From: Anarhynchus alexandrinus
Taxonomy: Eukaryota > Chordata > Aves > Charadriiformes > Charadriidae
Direction of reading: 5' to 3'
DNA: 64,000 nt
Assembly: GCA_008711295.1 (NCBI GenBank)
Contig: VUYV01000156.1
Coordinates: 137,720-201,719 of the forward strand
A model generated the notes under the pieces. That model was not told where the DNA came from and did not search any database. It saw only the letters and a program-made list of their open reading frames with translations. Numbering within the stretch: position 1 is the stretch's first letter; each line of letters opens with the position of its first letter. Below, piece by piece: positions 37,602 to 51,600 of this stretch. The position numbers and the translations under genes were made by a program.

Positions 37602-40600
37602 TTTCCTCACAAGAAGCACATAAAATATACAGTACATTTTTACAAACAAAAGTAAAAAAAAGTGCATTATGCGTCCCCTACCGCGAACGTACAGTACAAA
37701 AGATACTGCATATTTAAATATAAAACCAGAATTAAGAAATACCATGAAATAATAGGAACATTGTTATCATAGAGTACAGCGATGCACTGGAACAGCTACA
37801 CGTTACTCACCCACCCCTCCTCGCCGGGTCCGTGGTCACGGTGTAACCAGGACGGTCTCCACCTCCCGGGTCGGGAGCCGGCTCCCCAAGGGAGAGCGGG
37901 CGATGCCTGCAGGGGGGACAGCGGGACACGGCCGAGCCACACACCACCTCCACCGAACGGACAACCAGGAGGACCGGCTATTGCTATCACACGGACCGAC
38001 AAAGCCTGGACTGGAAAATAAGGTGCCAGTTTTGTGCATTTGGGGTTTTCTGGCAGAATGGGACTGGGTTTGGATTCGCACCGGGCAATCCGCTGAGCAG
38101 AGCGTCGGCGATGGGACGTCTCCCCGGACACCCCCACCCCCGGCCCCAGCCGCGTTTCTGCAGCGATGCATAGATAAACGGGGGCACCGGGAGCTGCTGC
38201 CGGCGCGGCGGCGTCTCATCGCAGCCCTTTGGTTTCGCCATAGACAGAGCAGAAGGGAAGTGGTTGGCAGCGCTGAGCTCAGCGGGGCCGGGAGGTGGAT
38301 ATGCAGAAGTCGTTAATGGTCTCACCGCCGCCGGAAACACCAAAAGCACCAAAAACGACAACAACAACAAAAAAAAGAACAGCAAACAGCAGAGTTTAAC
38401 AGCTCAGCATAAATACACGGTATTTGTAAACTATTATTAAGGCACTCAATTGTAAAAGAACAATTACAATAGGTGGGAGAGGACAAACACATCTACCTTC
38501 TCATGCAACAAATCTAATGAAGTCCGCAAGCATCACAGGTTTGGCTACAAAACCCTTCCAAATGGCACACTCAGTGCTTCTAAGCGCACGTCGGCTTCGA
38601 GACCAACTCCAACTACACCGTGCCTCGGCCGGCACAGAGCTGTGCCCCGGGAAAGCAGCGGTTTGTACGCAGCAGAACTTGGCAGGCACTCAAGAAAACA
38701 GGAAGAAAATATCTACGTTCACTTGCATCACTTAACGGAATTTTTCTGAGTTTAATTCAAATCCGCCCACCCCACTTCTTCCCTCGACCGGGCAGCGATG
38801 GAAGCGTCTGCGGCGCTGAGAAAGGTGCCGGTGGAACACAGAGCGGGGAAAATAACGGTGCAAATGGCCCTTGGAAGCGGAGGGTGACGATCAAACCGTG
38901 CTGGGAGCGAACCCGAGCGCAGCGCGGAGAGGGGCAGAGGCTCCTGCCGGGCAGGAGGCACAACGGCCCCTCCAGGCGGCCGCCGCCAGCGCTGCGGGCA
39001 TCAAACAGCCCCGCGGGCATCAAACAGCCCCGGCGCCTCCTGCGCGTCCCCGTCGTCTGCCCCCTTTCATAAATCAGGACCTGGGTGTAAACAGGGATAG
39101 TGAGGATGATACGAATACAGGAAATTTATTGCAGATCCGGACTTGCAGACGCACCCGTGGTACGCCGACAACGGGCAGAGGGGTTTTCAGTCCTGCTCTG
39201 AACGCGACCCAGCGCTTTCTCAGCCCTAATGAGCAAAAGCTTGTGCTCATTTTCCAGCTTTTGCGCCAAACCAGCTTTCATGGGCAAACCAGGAAGTGTG
39301 CCTTAAGCTAAAAACGTACATCAAATTTAAGACATCTGAAGGAGGGACACTTATTTACTGATTGCCAGTCCCTACGATTCCTCACACTCTTAATAGAAAA
39401 ACGTGGGGTCTTATGCTTAAGGAAAAAAAGGTAAACTCTGGGCATTTAGGCCAGTAAAACACCCTGCCTTTCTCATGACTGTGGATTTTTGATTAACACA
39501 GACTCTGAGAACGGCTGCGTACAGCCCTGCTCTCCCCCCCACCGCAGGGAGGGCATTTTTAAGAATGACTTTCGATGGAGATCTTAAAACGCGGGAGAGC
39601 TCGCATGCACGGCCTGGCTGCTAATGAGAAAATCCACCCATTTGCCATCAGTGACTCCCGAGGTCTGTTCTGACCCCCCGAACCTGCTCCAAAATACCCC
39701 CCCAAAGGCACAAACAGCCAGCACGGTTTCAGATGGGACTCGGAGAGCACCAAGTTTGGAGCACATCCCCTACACCCTTCTCAAGTTCTTCCCTCCTGAC
39801 TCAGGCAGAGCATCTCGCACAGAGCAGTTCTCGACCTGGCTGACTGCCCGAAAAATTCTAAGAAAATGTGCATTTCCTATAGCATCGGTGAACTCGTCTG
39901 CGACGGGTCCCCAAGAGCCAGCCTCTGGCGTGGGAAGGGACGCGCTTCCTCGGCTATAAAAGCTGCAGAGCACGCAGCACCGCGGGCACCTCGCCGAGAG
40001 AGAGCACGGGCAGCCCCCGGTGTTCTTCCCGCAGGTCACGCCAGCTTTCCTCCAAAAGATCTCACCCACACCTTCATTATCCCCTCTGTCTTTGGAGAGA
40101 GCCCATATTTCTGTTTGACTGCTCGCCCGAAGGACGCAGCTCCCCCCCCGAGAGCAGGATTTATGCCTCTGTCACCTCTGCAAGAGCTGGGACACGTACG
40201 CCGGGGCTCCCTGCTCTGGGGCCACCCAGCCTCCTGACGCCCACCATAAATAACCCCTTGGACTTCGTCAACAGCTTCCAGGCTGCCAGCAAACCAAGGA
40301 CACGGGAACCGTTTGACCCAAACCAACAGCAATAACCAGGAAAGACATATATGCTCACTTATTTCCTACTGGGATTTCGAATGTGTGGGACACCAGGAGA
40401 GCCGTCCCTCCTCGGCCATCTCGCCGGCACGGTGTGCCACCAACAGCCCGACGACAAAAGGTCCCCAACACAGGATCCACGACACCGACACAGCGTTACA
40501 CAAAGCTTCACTAGGGTCCACGGTCACTTACTGGCCAGGCTCGTCATTAGGACTGGGACGTTACAAACCACAACGACAGCAAAAACACCCAAAGAACACG

Positions 40601-41077
40601 ACGCCTCTGCACGGGAGCGTAAGCCTGCGACAGCGACACAGTCTGGGTGTCACTCCGGCACCAACATGAGACAACGACAATTCACCTGGGTCACGCAGCG
40701 AAGACGGACTAACGCCAGCAGGTCACACAGTCAACACGAACACAGCTCAATACTCCTTCTCTTCACAGCTAGGTCACTCGGTGCCGTAAAGCCTCCGTCT
40801 CCACGCTCCTCCAGGCCTTTACAGCTAAGGGAATACCTTCCAACAATGGTAAGTATTGTGGGAAAAGCTTTTTTTTTTTTTTAAAAAAACCCAACCAAAC
40901 AACAAACCAAGACTAAAAGTCAGCAAGAACAGAGGTAGTGTTCATGTCACCATTTTAAGGATTTTTCCACAAGTGCCCTGTTTTAACCAGAGACCTGTGT
41001 TTGTTCTGTAAAAAAAAAAAAAAGTCATGACTAATTATTTTGTTGAGTCTTTGAAACGGAGTATTTCAGCATTTTAT

Positions 41078-41138
41078 ATATATAGATAGATAGATAAATA
41101 GATACAAATATCCCTCTATATATACACACACACACAAA
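41078..41138. repeat. TA/GATA/CA compound microsatellite in the SSH1 3' UTR
   Basis: Runs of TATATATA, GATA-type tetramers and CACACACACA lie within about 60 bases. Confidence 0.9.
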
Positions 41139-41422
41139 ACCACGTTATTATACTTGGCAAACAGTACTAGAAATAGCATCCTGCAGGACAACAGGCAATT
41201 CACACACAAAGTCCTCCTCTAAGCCATGCAATACATTTTATTTTCCCTTGTGCCATTCATCATGACCCATTATGGATTTTTTTCTCCCCACTCAGAGTAC
41301 AAGGAGGGGAAGAAGAGGTGGCATCAGATGAACTACTGCAAGTCAGATGATAAAACTGCATCGGTGCAACGAATAAATGCCATAAAAAAACCCCAAATCT
41401 ACCCCTGCCCCCCCAGAAGGCA

Positions 41423-42697
41423 TCAACTTTTGCCCATCCAAAGGGTGTTCTTCAAGTTTCCGACCACTGGCTTCCCTGCCAGTTTGGAGGTGACGTCTGC
41501 ACTCCTCAGCGTGGACTGTGGCTCACAGAGCACAGAAGACTCACTTGAAACGGCCTCTTTTGAGTCCGTTATAGTTGACACATCCATGTCACTTGATAAG
41601 TCCTCAGAGGACAAGTTAAGACATCCTAGCTTGGCGAGAGAATTGGACCTTTTCAGAGGAGAAGACACAGTCAAGCCAGCCAGCCTCAGCCTGGTCTCGA
41701 TTTCCTGAGTTCGCTGCTTCACCAGGCCGGGCTTGCCCCGCACGCTGTGGATACTGTCGCTGCTGGAGCTACGCGTCAGGTTGGAGCTCCGGGAGGAGGA
41801 GGGGGTGTAGCAGATGGTCTTCAGAAAGTCCTTGGTGAAACTGCTCGTGTGCTCCAACCGACACATGACAGGGGTGGAGGTTTTCTGAGAGACGCCCTCC
41901 AAGACGCGTTTCACCTCCAACTTCTCCACATCGTTTTCTTCTTCGGGTATCAACGGCGCTGGGTGCAGAAGAGGTACGAGGCTGTGATGCGCAATCAAAT
42001 CCTCGCTCTCCTCCGCGACGCCAGAGTCGCCTCTGCTGAGGGGGCTCTCTCTGAGCAGCGACGCGGCGTCCGAGGGCAGGCTTTTCAACCGCTCCAGCTC
42101 TTTGGTGTGTTTCCTGACCAAGCCTGCTTTCTGCAGCTGAATAAGAGACTCCTGGTGCTGCATCAAGTAACTGTTTGAACTTGGCTTTTCCAAGTCTTTG
42201 CTGAACAACAAGTACTTCAGGTCCTTGGTAGGTTTGCTGTCTTTTCTGGCTAGAGACTCTTCTTTTACCAGTTCTGCGTTAAGGAGGCTCTTGTCACAGT
42301 GCGAGTTTCTCCTGGGCGGCAGAGTTTTGACCGGGGTTTTTGGTGCATCTTTTCCTTTCTCCAAAATGCTGCAGTGTTGATCAAGCGATTTGCAAGCGCC
42401 GGCTTCCAAAGTACCAGTTCCTGCCGACAGAGGAAGCGGAGCCTCATTATTTTTAGTTCTGATTCCTTCCTCCAAGTGCGCCTTGCTGGGCAGGTGGTCC
42501 GCCAAGTTGGAATTGATGTGGGAGAGGAGGGCTGGTTGCGTGCAGATGGTGGTGCTGCGACGCGCAGAGCCGGCGTTCAACTTTTCACACTGCTCCCCAA
42601 AGGAGTCAGGAGACAAACCGGCCGAGGAATACATGCAGTCAGTGCAAGACTGATAGGAAGGCTTGACTTTACTGAGGATCCCAAACACGGCATCGTG
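41423..42697 (-). CDS. SSH1: SSH1 last coding exon (C-terminal tail)
   Basis: This exon holds 424 codons plus TGA, starting phase 0 after a TTTGCAG acceptor. It encodes the Ser-rich regulatory tail: HDAVFGILSKVKPSYQSC, the NSYLMQHQESLIQLQKAG and LVRKHTKELERLKS helices, the SSSSDSIHSVRGKPGLVKQ block, and RSNSLAKLG, a 14-3-3 docking motif that in human SSH1 is phosphorylated to keep the enzyme inactive in the cytosol. It ends NTLWMGKS. Confidence 0.97.
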   Translation of the reverse strand, partial: HDAVFGILSKVKPSYQSCTDCMYSSAGLSPDSFGEQCEKLNAGSARRSTTICTQPALLSHINSNLADHLPSKAHLEEGIRTKNNEAPLPLSAGTGTLEAGACKSLDQHCSILEKGKDAPKTPVKTLPPRRNSHCDKSLLNAELVKEESLARKDSKPTKDLKYLLFSKDLEKPSSNSYLMQHQESLIQLQKAGLVRKHTKELERLKSLPSDAASLLRESPLSRGDSGVAEESEDLIAHHSLVPLLHPAPLIPEEENDVEKLEVKRVLEGVSQKTSTPVMCRLEHTSSFTKDFLKTICYTPSSSRSSNLTRSSSSDSIHSVRGKPGLVKQRTQEIETRLRLAGLTVSSPLKRSNSLAKLGCLNLSSEDLSSDMDVSTITDSKEAVSSESSVLCEPQSTLRSADVTSKLAGKPVVGNLKNTLWMGKS

Positions 42698-45600
42698 CTG
42701 CAAAGAAGAAAACAGGCACAGATAAATGTGCACAGAACCCAAACATCAGCTATCAGCAGAGCGAGAGGCACAGACCACAAGATACATTTACAGCCAAGCA
42801 GATTTGAAACAAAGCCCATTTCCACTTCTCTTAAGGCCCTGCAGCAGGAACAAAAGCCACGTACTTTCTCAGCAGAGAGTATCTTCAATGGAAGAATACC
42901 TACCGTTTCGAGCGATGGTCATGCAAGCAAGTTGCCCAAAGCAGTTTATAGGGCACTCACATGCGTGCGCTCTCTCTCTCTGGCATCTAAATCCATAGCT
43001 TGGGCAAGCAAAGCCATGTTCAGAAGCACTTCGAAAAGGAAGCAGCTCATCATGGAATGAAAGGCTTTATCCAAGTCAAATGAAACTGTGCTATGAAGAT
43101 GAGAAGAGCAGTTTCACTTGCAGTAGAGTCAGCCATGCTAATCACCTACATTTCAACTCCATACGCACCTCAAAATCCTCTGGGCAACTCCTTTTGCTGT
43201 TGTTGTTATTCAAGTTCTCTCTATTAAGCCTGCTCTCCTCTTTGTGCATGGACAAGCGCCGCTTCCACTTCTCCATCGGATTTTCCTCCCTGACACCGTC
43301 CTCCCCTGGGTCCCCGGGGCCCAGCACCACCCTTCCCTTCCGGGGGCTGAAGTCCGGTTTCTTCTTCACCTCCTTCTCGGTGAAACTGCTCAGCTCCGCC
43401 AGCGGCTCCGCTGTCTCCAGGCCTTTCGCCGTCTCCACCAGCCTCCCCTCCGAAGGCGCAGACGGAGGCTGTCCCACCAGTGAGGCAGTGCGCTCTGCAA
43501 GCGCATCCCTCTCCAGCTCCTCCACGTGGAAAAAGCCCTCCCTGTCACCGGGGATCTTGTTCTCCAGCAGCGTGTCCGAGAGGCGATGGAAGCAGTAATT
43601 AAACCCCACGGACATTTCTGTGCCGGCGCGGTTGTCCAGGTACGCTGACTGCGAAGGTGTGTCCAGGTCAGCCAGGCGGTTTTCTAGATCGATGTCTAAG
43701 CTCTCCAGTAAGAAGTCGCCTGACCCCGTGGTGCCGTCCGTGTTCTGGGGTAGGTTGCTCTCTGCTTGCTGCTTCCACAGCTTATTGTGGCGCTGCTTGC
43801 TGGGGGAAAGGACAAAGACACAAGTGACCACCGTTCAACTGTAGGACACTCAGTTCCAGGAATGTTCATCCCTTTCCACAACCTGGAATTGAAAGGCTGA
43901 ACGGTGGGTGCAGCCTGGCAGTCCCACTTGGGCAAAACCATCTCTAGCATCAGGATTTTGTCCCTCCCGCCTGCCCACTCCGGAGTCTCCTGGCCCAGCA
44001 GACTCTCAGCAGTGCCCTGCACTGCACCCATGATGGGAACAGCCCTCAGAAGGAGTTCCTCAGGGCTGAGGGACGCAGAGCCCTCTGTCTGAGCAAAACA
44101 CTCTGAAACAACATCTCTGCACATCTCATGGCACAGCTCCCGCTGCACCAGAGTGAAAAATTTTCCTCCTCTTCTCCCAGTAGGGCAGAGGCCAAGCAGA
44201 GCGTGCAGAAACCCTTATTAGATACTACAGCGCTTGCAATGACAAAGACTTGTGATTGGCACGGTCACCCAGAACTGCGAATGACTTGCCTCCAACACTG
44301 CCTGAGCTCAGTTCTGCCTCATAAAACAAGAACAATGTTTTGCTGAACAGTACTGGCTGCTGAGAAATACGAACATGCTTCCCAAACGCAGAGACACCCT
44401 CGCTGAATTAAACCAGGGCAGATCTCCCTAGAAGACAGCTATTTTCCGTCCAGGGAGGCCTAGCGTGGGAAAGGTTTAGAAAAACAAAATTAGCCCAGGC
44501 TTCTGCATCTGCCCTTCTAAAAAGGACCCTTCAGACTACAGCACCACGCACACTCTGCCCGTGTCTTTACGCATGACACACACGTGTGCAAGACGTCGGC
44601 AGAAGAACCTATCGCCTGAACAGAACTCCGCGGAGATCGATTAAGATTTTGCGATACGAAACCACGAGAGGTTGCCTACAATTAGCTCCTGTATTTCCTG
44701 CAAGTCACCCTTCCGTTCACCCTGTTGCCTTACCTCGCATCTAAAATGCCTTCATATTCCAAAAGCTGTCTCATGAAGCCTGCATTCGGTCTCGCAATGC
44801 TGCGTTTTTGTTTCACGTAATTATAAGCCTTTTCCAGCGACCAGCCAAATTCCTTCATTGCATAAGCTATAACGGTAGAGGCCGACCGGCTCACACCCAT
44901 TTTGCAGTGCACCAGGCACTTGGAGTGATTCTTCCTGCAGAAGGACCAAGAGAAAAATACGTCTCATCGTTCTGGTTATGGTACCTGTTGTTACCATTTC
45001 ACATGGTGGAGGGGCGGTGCTTTGTCCTCCTGGACCACCCTAACACCATGGCTCAGTGGGTGACAAACGTTTTGGATTAAGTGGGCCATGAGAAGAATCT
45101 CTCTCCAGAAAAGTCGGGAGTTAGAGAAGGGCAGCCTCAATCATGCTGTTGTTTCAGAGACCGCCATGAAGGCTCCTGCCTGCCTGAGTCTTTGGCTACA
45201 GGGATCAGCAGGAACAACCTGAGCGTAAAAGGCCAGCAGAGTTTGACGGGCTCTGTCACCATCTCTTGTCTGCAGAGACAGCTGGGGCTAATCCAACACG
45301 GACACGTGTTGGGAGTATTTCCAGAACTTCTTGAGAAGAGGAAATGTCCTCGTTTCCTTTTGGAAACAAAACAAAATAATAATAATAAAAAGTACCATAG
45401 ACTAGGAACAGGTTAATGGCAGTGCAGGAAGAGACAAGGTACGGGGAAGTGCCAGGGACACAGAAAACTCCCGGCAAGAGCAGTAACACAAAAGCCCCGT
45501 TGCCTCCTTCAGCGGTGGTGTGGCTGCAGGGAGGACACAGCTCCATGCTGGACGAAACACGCAGGGCGCAGTGTCAGACCCCGTGGCTCGGATGCGCTCT

Positions 45601-48600
45601 CACACTAAGTCACGTCTCCCAGCCCGCTTACTTGGCCTTATTTATGAAGTGGTACGCCTCATTCCAGTGGGCCAGGAGGTCTGTCGTCTCCTCGTCATAC
45701 ACTCGGATATTGTGATATGCGAACAAACCGGGGAAAAAATTATCAATTTCCCTGGTCACGTTCAAAATGTAGTCAATGCTGTGGAGAATGAAAAGAAAAA
45801 GAAAGTTAAATGGCCGTGGTCATGACAGGGAACTGACACACATTGTGAAGTCCATGAAATCTGACACAACACAAACTGTAAGAAGCTCCATCCCTGGAGG
45901 TGTTCAAGGCCAGGTTGGACGGGGTTTGGAGCAACCTGGGCTGATGGGAGGTGTCCCTGCCCATGGCAGGAGGGGTTGGAACTCGACGATCTTCAAGGTC
46001 CCTTCCAACCTAAACCATTCTATGATTCTATGATTTTATCTGCAGCCCTAATCCCGAACCCCTGGGACACCCAGTGACACAAGTCACGCACATGACGTGC
46101 AGGGCCCGCCCGTTCCCCCATCCCTCACCACCAGCATATCCCATTCAAAGCGTCAGGACCTCGGGCACAGGAGGGAGAAGTTTATTTTATCCCCTCTGCT
46201 GAGGCTTTTTAACCTAATCAGAAACTCCTCACTGTGTGCCCCGCACAGCTTGTGGGACGCCGAAAGAAGGAAAGGGCATCGGCTGCAAGTGATTCGTTTG
46301 GGCAAGAGCTGGGAACAGACCCCAGGAGTCAGAGTTTTCAACTACAGGCTTCAGCTGCAAAACCATCCTTTTCTCTTCTTTCTGACCAAAAATATGAAAC
46401 GAGAGTCACATGGTATCTCTTTGATTCCTGCCAAATATTACAGCAGGGATTACAACGAACCCGGGGAGAACGAATGCCCCCACCGATTCATCACCTCCTA
46501 TCATTCACGCAAATCAAGGACATGGGACATTTGTTTCAGGATTTGTCCAGCTTTGACTTTTAGACCCTGCGTGTCAAGATGCCTTCCCCGTAGATCAAAA
46601 GCATTAACGCGCTGGTTGATTTACTCGTTCAAAGATGTTCAGACATCTGTTCCCAAGGACTCCAAATTAAACGTTTTTAGTCATGCTGTTGAGCAATAGT
46701 TTTCAGTTTCTCACATCAGGGTTGGTGTATGCCTTGGGCAAGCAGCAAATATTTATATGCAAAATTCTCACTCGTCCAAAAAGCGTGAAAGTAAATCAAG
46801 CCAAGAAGTGGTGCGGCGATGAGAGTGTGGTGAAAGACAGCCCTGCAGCTGCCTGTCTGGGCAGGTGAGGTGGAGATTGCTCATCCACAGGAAGTTCTGC
46901 CCCAGTTAGATAGAGTTTTTTTTCCTAAGCTTTGCGCTATAATATTTGCTCTTCTGCAGCCTGCAGGAATTCACACCTGACACAACAATACGTATGGCCA
47001 TTTCACACTCGGCTGCTACACATAGGGCAATTTGGAGATCTTGATGTATTTCACAAACCAGAAGTTCCGTTATTTCTACTCTACATGTGATTGATAGAAA
47101 TGAGGTATGAAAAATTTCTCGACCAAGGTCTAGACGGTAAGTTACCCACCTCGCTGGGAATGGGCCCAAACTCATCCCTACAGTCTACAAACATCATATG
47201 TCACCTCAAGAGACCTGAATGTAAGTTAAAGGCAAACAACTGGAGGTTTCCGAGCCTACGGCTGGTGCTCGCAAGGTGCAGTACTCACCCCGAGCCCTGC
47301 AGCTCCTCGAGGTTGGAGGCGTTCCACTCGGACCCCTGCAACAGCCACAAAACACATGTTTCAAAGGAGCCTGAGACCGTCCCTCTTTCCTAAAGTCCTG
47401 CGGTCCCCCAGGCTTACGGAAATATTGGTAACAGCCTCTGGAAAAGCAACATGGCACCACTGCAGCCAGCGCTGCAGCTCAGCGCAAGAGATGTCCTGGG
47501 CTGAACAGGCAGGGATGTCCTGAAGGCGGGGACAAGGACATCACGTCCTACCTAAGGAGTTAATTCTAGGCCAGCATGTGACAGAGCACATTCCCTATCA
47601 CTGCCCACTGCCACTCTGGATTTTTAACCACGGAGATAAACAGTGCAGGGAAAGAAAATCATTATGCACGGCACGACTGGGATCACAGGTATATGAGAAG
47701 GCAAATCCTGACAGTTATGCGGTGGTTACACCTCAAATCCCACCCCACACCTGCAAAACAGAAAGCTGAAAAGGGTTTAAAAAGGAGGTTTTGCCCTCAA
47801 ACACGAGCACTTCCTCTGACGCTCTCCAGCCAAACAAAAAATAAAAGAAAAAAAGACCCAAGCATAACGGGCACAAATGTGCTCATCTCAAGCAAGTCTT
47901 TGTTCCAGCTGGCAGTGCCTGGTTTTGCTTGGAGTACCATCTAGTGGCAAAAGATTAGACGAGACATGCACCGTTCTCTGCTTTCGCCCAAGCTGGTACA
48001 GCGCATCTCCTTCAGCCTTATTCTTTAGTTAGTTCTGGCCGTACCTACAGAACTTCATAGGCTCAACGGAGAAAAACGATGCGCTGACCCGAATCAGAGT
48101 CAAAGAGCAAAATGCTGTCGCACCGGGGCAGCATCTGCAGCCAGACCCTTTGTTTGCCGTAAAGAAAGTCTCCATTGCTCCAAACAGAAAATGAACATGC
48201 ATAGAGAGAACTTCAGCTATGCCATGGCATGTCCTGAAACAGGATCAGCCTGCCAGGAAAGAACCATCGCATCAAGTGCCAGAAGCAAGAACGTAGCTAG
48301 AAAAAAGGGCTTCTCTCCTGCAGGCTTTTACTGCAGGACCCATATTGCTTGTAAAGTCTGCACAAAGGGCGGGAGAGCGGGCTGTACCTCTTGCTCATGC
48401 TGCACAAGTCAGCCTTGACACAAAATCCAGCTTCCCCTGAGCCCGGTGACTCGCCAGATCACTCCCATTGAGCCTCCTGCTATTCTGGAACTCCCACTGT
48501 GGCAGCTTACCAGATATAAATGATCAAAAATCAGAGACGGTTTGTCCATCTGACCCAGGATAAGCAGCATTTCATTGTCTATAAATTCCTTGAATTCCTT

Positions 48601-51600
48601 CAAGTTGCAATTCATGTGCTTCTCCAGCTCATTTCGTATCTGCAGAGCAGAAAACAAAGGATGCCACCTAGAATCATGTCTGTTCAACAGAATCATTTGT
48701 TGGCACTCCTCTGCAAAACACTTTTTTTGTACTTCATTAAAAACAGCAAGAGGGATTCGACCTTTTGGAGACAAGGAATCTCACTACATGGCATCTCTCC
48801 AAGTATCCCAGGCCCCCAGATTTAAGATCTATAAAAAAAGCTTCAGATAACATTCGAGTACAAAAAACGTATTTTGGGGTACCAGCTTCTTTAAAATAAT
48901 TCAAGAGATAAAAGCCAAGACCTTGCAGAGCAGCTAACAAACGCGAAACCCATTAGAAGCAAGGAGTGAGTAACTGCAGCAGTGTTGGGGAAGAGAGATT
49001 TCCAGTGCTCTCCCTTCTCAAAACACCATGGAAAACGGCTGCAGCAAAAAAACCAAAGCATCTCGACTGCACCAAGAGTTAAGGATGCGTACACAGACAG
49101 ATGAGTTCTCAGCTTACATCTACGACTTGTAACGCTGCTGTTACACAGGAGCGCATCCGAAGCCTGCGGTGTTAAGCTTTAGGAAGGACAGCCCTGCACG
49201 TTAATAGCATCCCTCGAAAAGCTAACAAAAACCCAACCCAAAAAGAACCATTTCCATTTGCTCCGAGTATGTCTGCACTGCAGCTGGACGTATTTACACC
49301 AGCCCGTGGGATGGATCCAAACGAGCTTCAGCCTTGACGTGTGATTTTCTATCCACAAACTCACTAGCAAAATGTTGTCTGCAAGTCCCTCTGACATTTG
49401 TTCAGGAACAAAGAAAATTAAACCTTAAAATGAAGCCAACAAGGAGAAAGGAAGGCATGTATTTTGCTCTGCACTGTCCACGAGCAAGTGAAGATCAGGA
49501 CACTCATCTAACACAGCGGCGAGGCCTCAAGACAGCAACTGTCTCTCTTGAGGGTGCTGCCTTTGCTCCTGTAATTCACAGGGATACGCAGAGGAGTAAG
49601 TGGCTGCAAATTCATTGCTTGGACATGCCGACACGTGCTACAACCGACAGTAACGCAGGCATCCCCTCCGATGCCACTCCGTTGGCAAAGGACCGAGCAC
49701 TTTGCATTTGAAAGCCACATATTTGGTACTAAAGTCTTGAAAAATGCACTCAGATGTTGGTATTACCCTGATTTCCCTGCTGGAAAAAGAGAGGTAGAGC
49801 AAAGCCAAAGAGCAGAGCCGTTACGGAACAGTTGGAAACACACAGGCAAAAGCCAGTGACACCTAGTCATGTGGTGTGTCTTCATCAGTACAGCATTCTC
49901 TGGAAACAGTCTAGCAGGAAGAATAAAGACGGCAGGGATCTTTGTATTTACCTCCTTAGAAGTCACATTTTCCAGGTCTTTGCTCATCATGATGCTCCGG
50001 AGTTTGGCTTTAATGAGCCGTTCTGTTCGTTCCCTTTCAGTTGGCCTAAAAAGAAAGAGGAGAGGATGTCTCCAAGCTGGCAGTAAACATATGGTGCAAC
50101 TCATGCTGCACAGAGGAGTGGTGGTAAAGACATGTATTAAAAGAAATTTTTATGAGAATAATGGAAAAAACATTTGAAGACGTTTACGAAAAGAAAGGAA
50201 ATGAACCACTGGAGGAAGAAAAGGGAGAAGGGGAGATTTCTCTCGTCAGCTAAGCCAACTTTTTCTAATAAAATTCAGAACTGACTTGTCAACAAACAGG
50301 GCTGGAGAGTCGGGGCGGGTGGACTCCAGGTCCTGCATCGCATTCCACTCGTTGATGCAGCTCTGGTCGGAGCTGATGCAGCTTTCGTAGTACGTGGCCC
50401 AGACCAAGGCCATCCCACCTGGGAAGTAGTTGTACCTTCTTGCAACTTCACAGGCTTTATGGAGGATCTGTAAAGCAGACCTGCAAGGTTGGAGAACAAA
50501 TTTGTACGGATGTGAGCAGCAGGAACAGACGGAGCAGGAGCCGAGAGATTTTCACAGGGGAAAAAGATTTTCAGCACTGTTTGTTGCAGTTTGCTTTCTG
50601 AGAGCCGCAGATTTATTGTATCAGAGTTCAGAGAGGGCACAAACTGCACCTTGGAGGCCCTTCTCAAGAGCCGGTCCAAGGCAGAGGCCGAAATCTTCTC
50701 CTGATTAACAGGCAAGCACAAGGCACGAGTCGCTCTGGGATCTAATCATTAGCTAACTTGTAAAGCCAGACCAAAGGAAAATAAAGAACATGGACAATTT
50801 TCAAACCACCTTCAGCAAGGAGTCAAATGCATATTTACCAGCATTCTTGGCCCCTGACATGCTCCAGGGACAAGGCCCAGATTGGGTCATTTGTTTTTCC
50901 AAATTCTAGCATTACTTTTTCCTTCCTTCCCTCCTCATTTTTTTTTTTTCCCTTCTTTTTTTTAAAGGCTCTACTCCGAAGATGTCATTGTACTGAATAA
51001 ATTAACCACATCTAAGGTTGCCAACGGGAGGGGCCGAGTTAAAAAATGACAGGAACAAGAGTTTCATTTGTTTACGTACCAAATCATCGCTAGCACGACA
51101 TCCTTCTCTACATCTGTATCTTTTCCCTATTGGATGCCGCGAGGACAGGGATCTCTCGAGGCTCCAAGAGGAGCCAGCAAACTGCCCAGGCCAGAAGAGA
51201 GGCATTTGTTCTGCGCGGGGCCGGGTAGCAGTCTCTTCAAGGAGGAATTTGCTGGCACAGCTGCCGCTGATTCAGCCACCTCTGCTTCAGTGTTTTGGAA
51301 TCCCTGCACATGGGAGGGGTGACAGGAGCTGAAAGGTGAAGAGGCACCCGGGGCGGCACGGAAAGTTTCCGCAGGGCAGGAACCCCAGCCTGGCCCCAGT
51401 AACGAGGCAGAGCACGGGGAATGCCATCAGATTGGCAACCGGTCCCGAGACTCCTCCTTCAGCCAGTTAGAAAAATACGCAGAGAGCGGAAAGACTGGGT
51501 TTGCAGCCTGATGAATTCAAGTTGGTCTTTCAGACTTATTCATCTCGCTAGTGCCATTCCCCTTATATTGAAGAGCACATAGCTGCTCTGAACAGAAGCA

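Larger units (their letters stand above)
37575..41422 (-). other. SSH1: SSH1 3' UTR (probable extent)
   Basis: Downstream of the stop at 41425-41423 the minus strand runs about 3.85 kb, non-coding and free of CR1, to AATAAA at 37601-37596. This is followed by a T-rich downstream element on the minus strand (ACTTTTTTTGTTTT), the layout of a genuine cleavage site. Another TTTATT (an inverted AATAAA) near 41240 could serve a short form. The UTR holds the GATA/TA/CA simple-repeat cluster near 41078-41138 and a short duplicated GCATCAAACAGCCCCG motif near 38998-39031. The end is inferred from the signal only. Confidence 0.6.

Noticed and set aside
41747..43060. Long plus-strand frames over the SSH1 last exons
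   Set aside because: Antisense shadows of the SSH1 coding exons, which are established by homology and splice phase.
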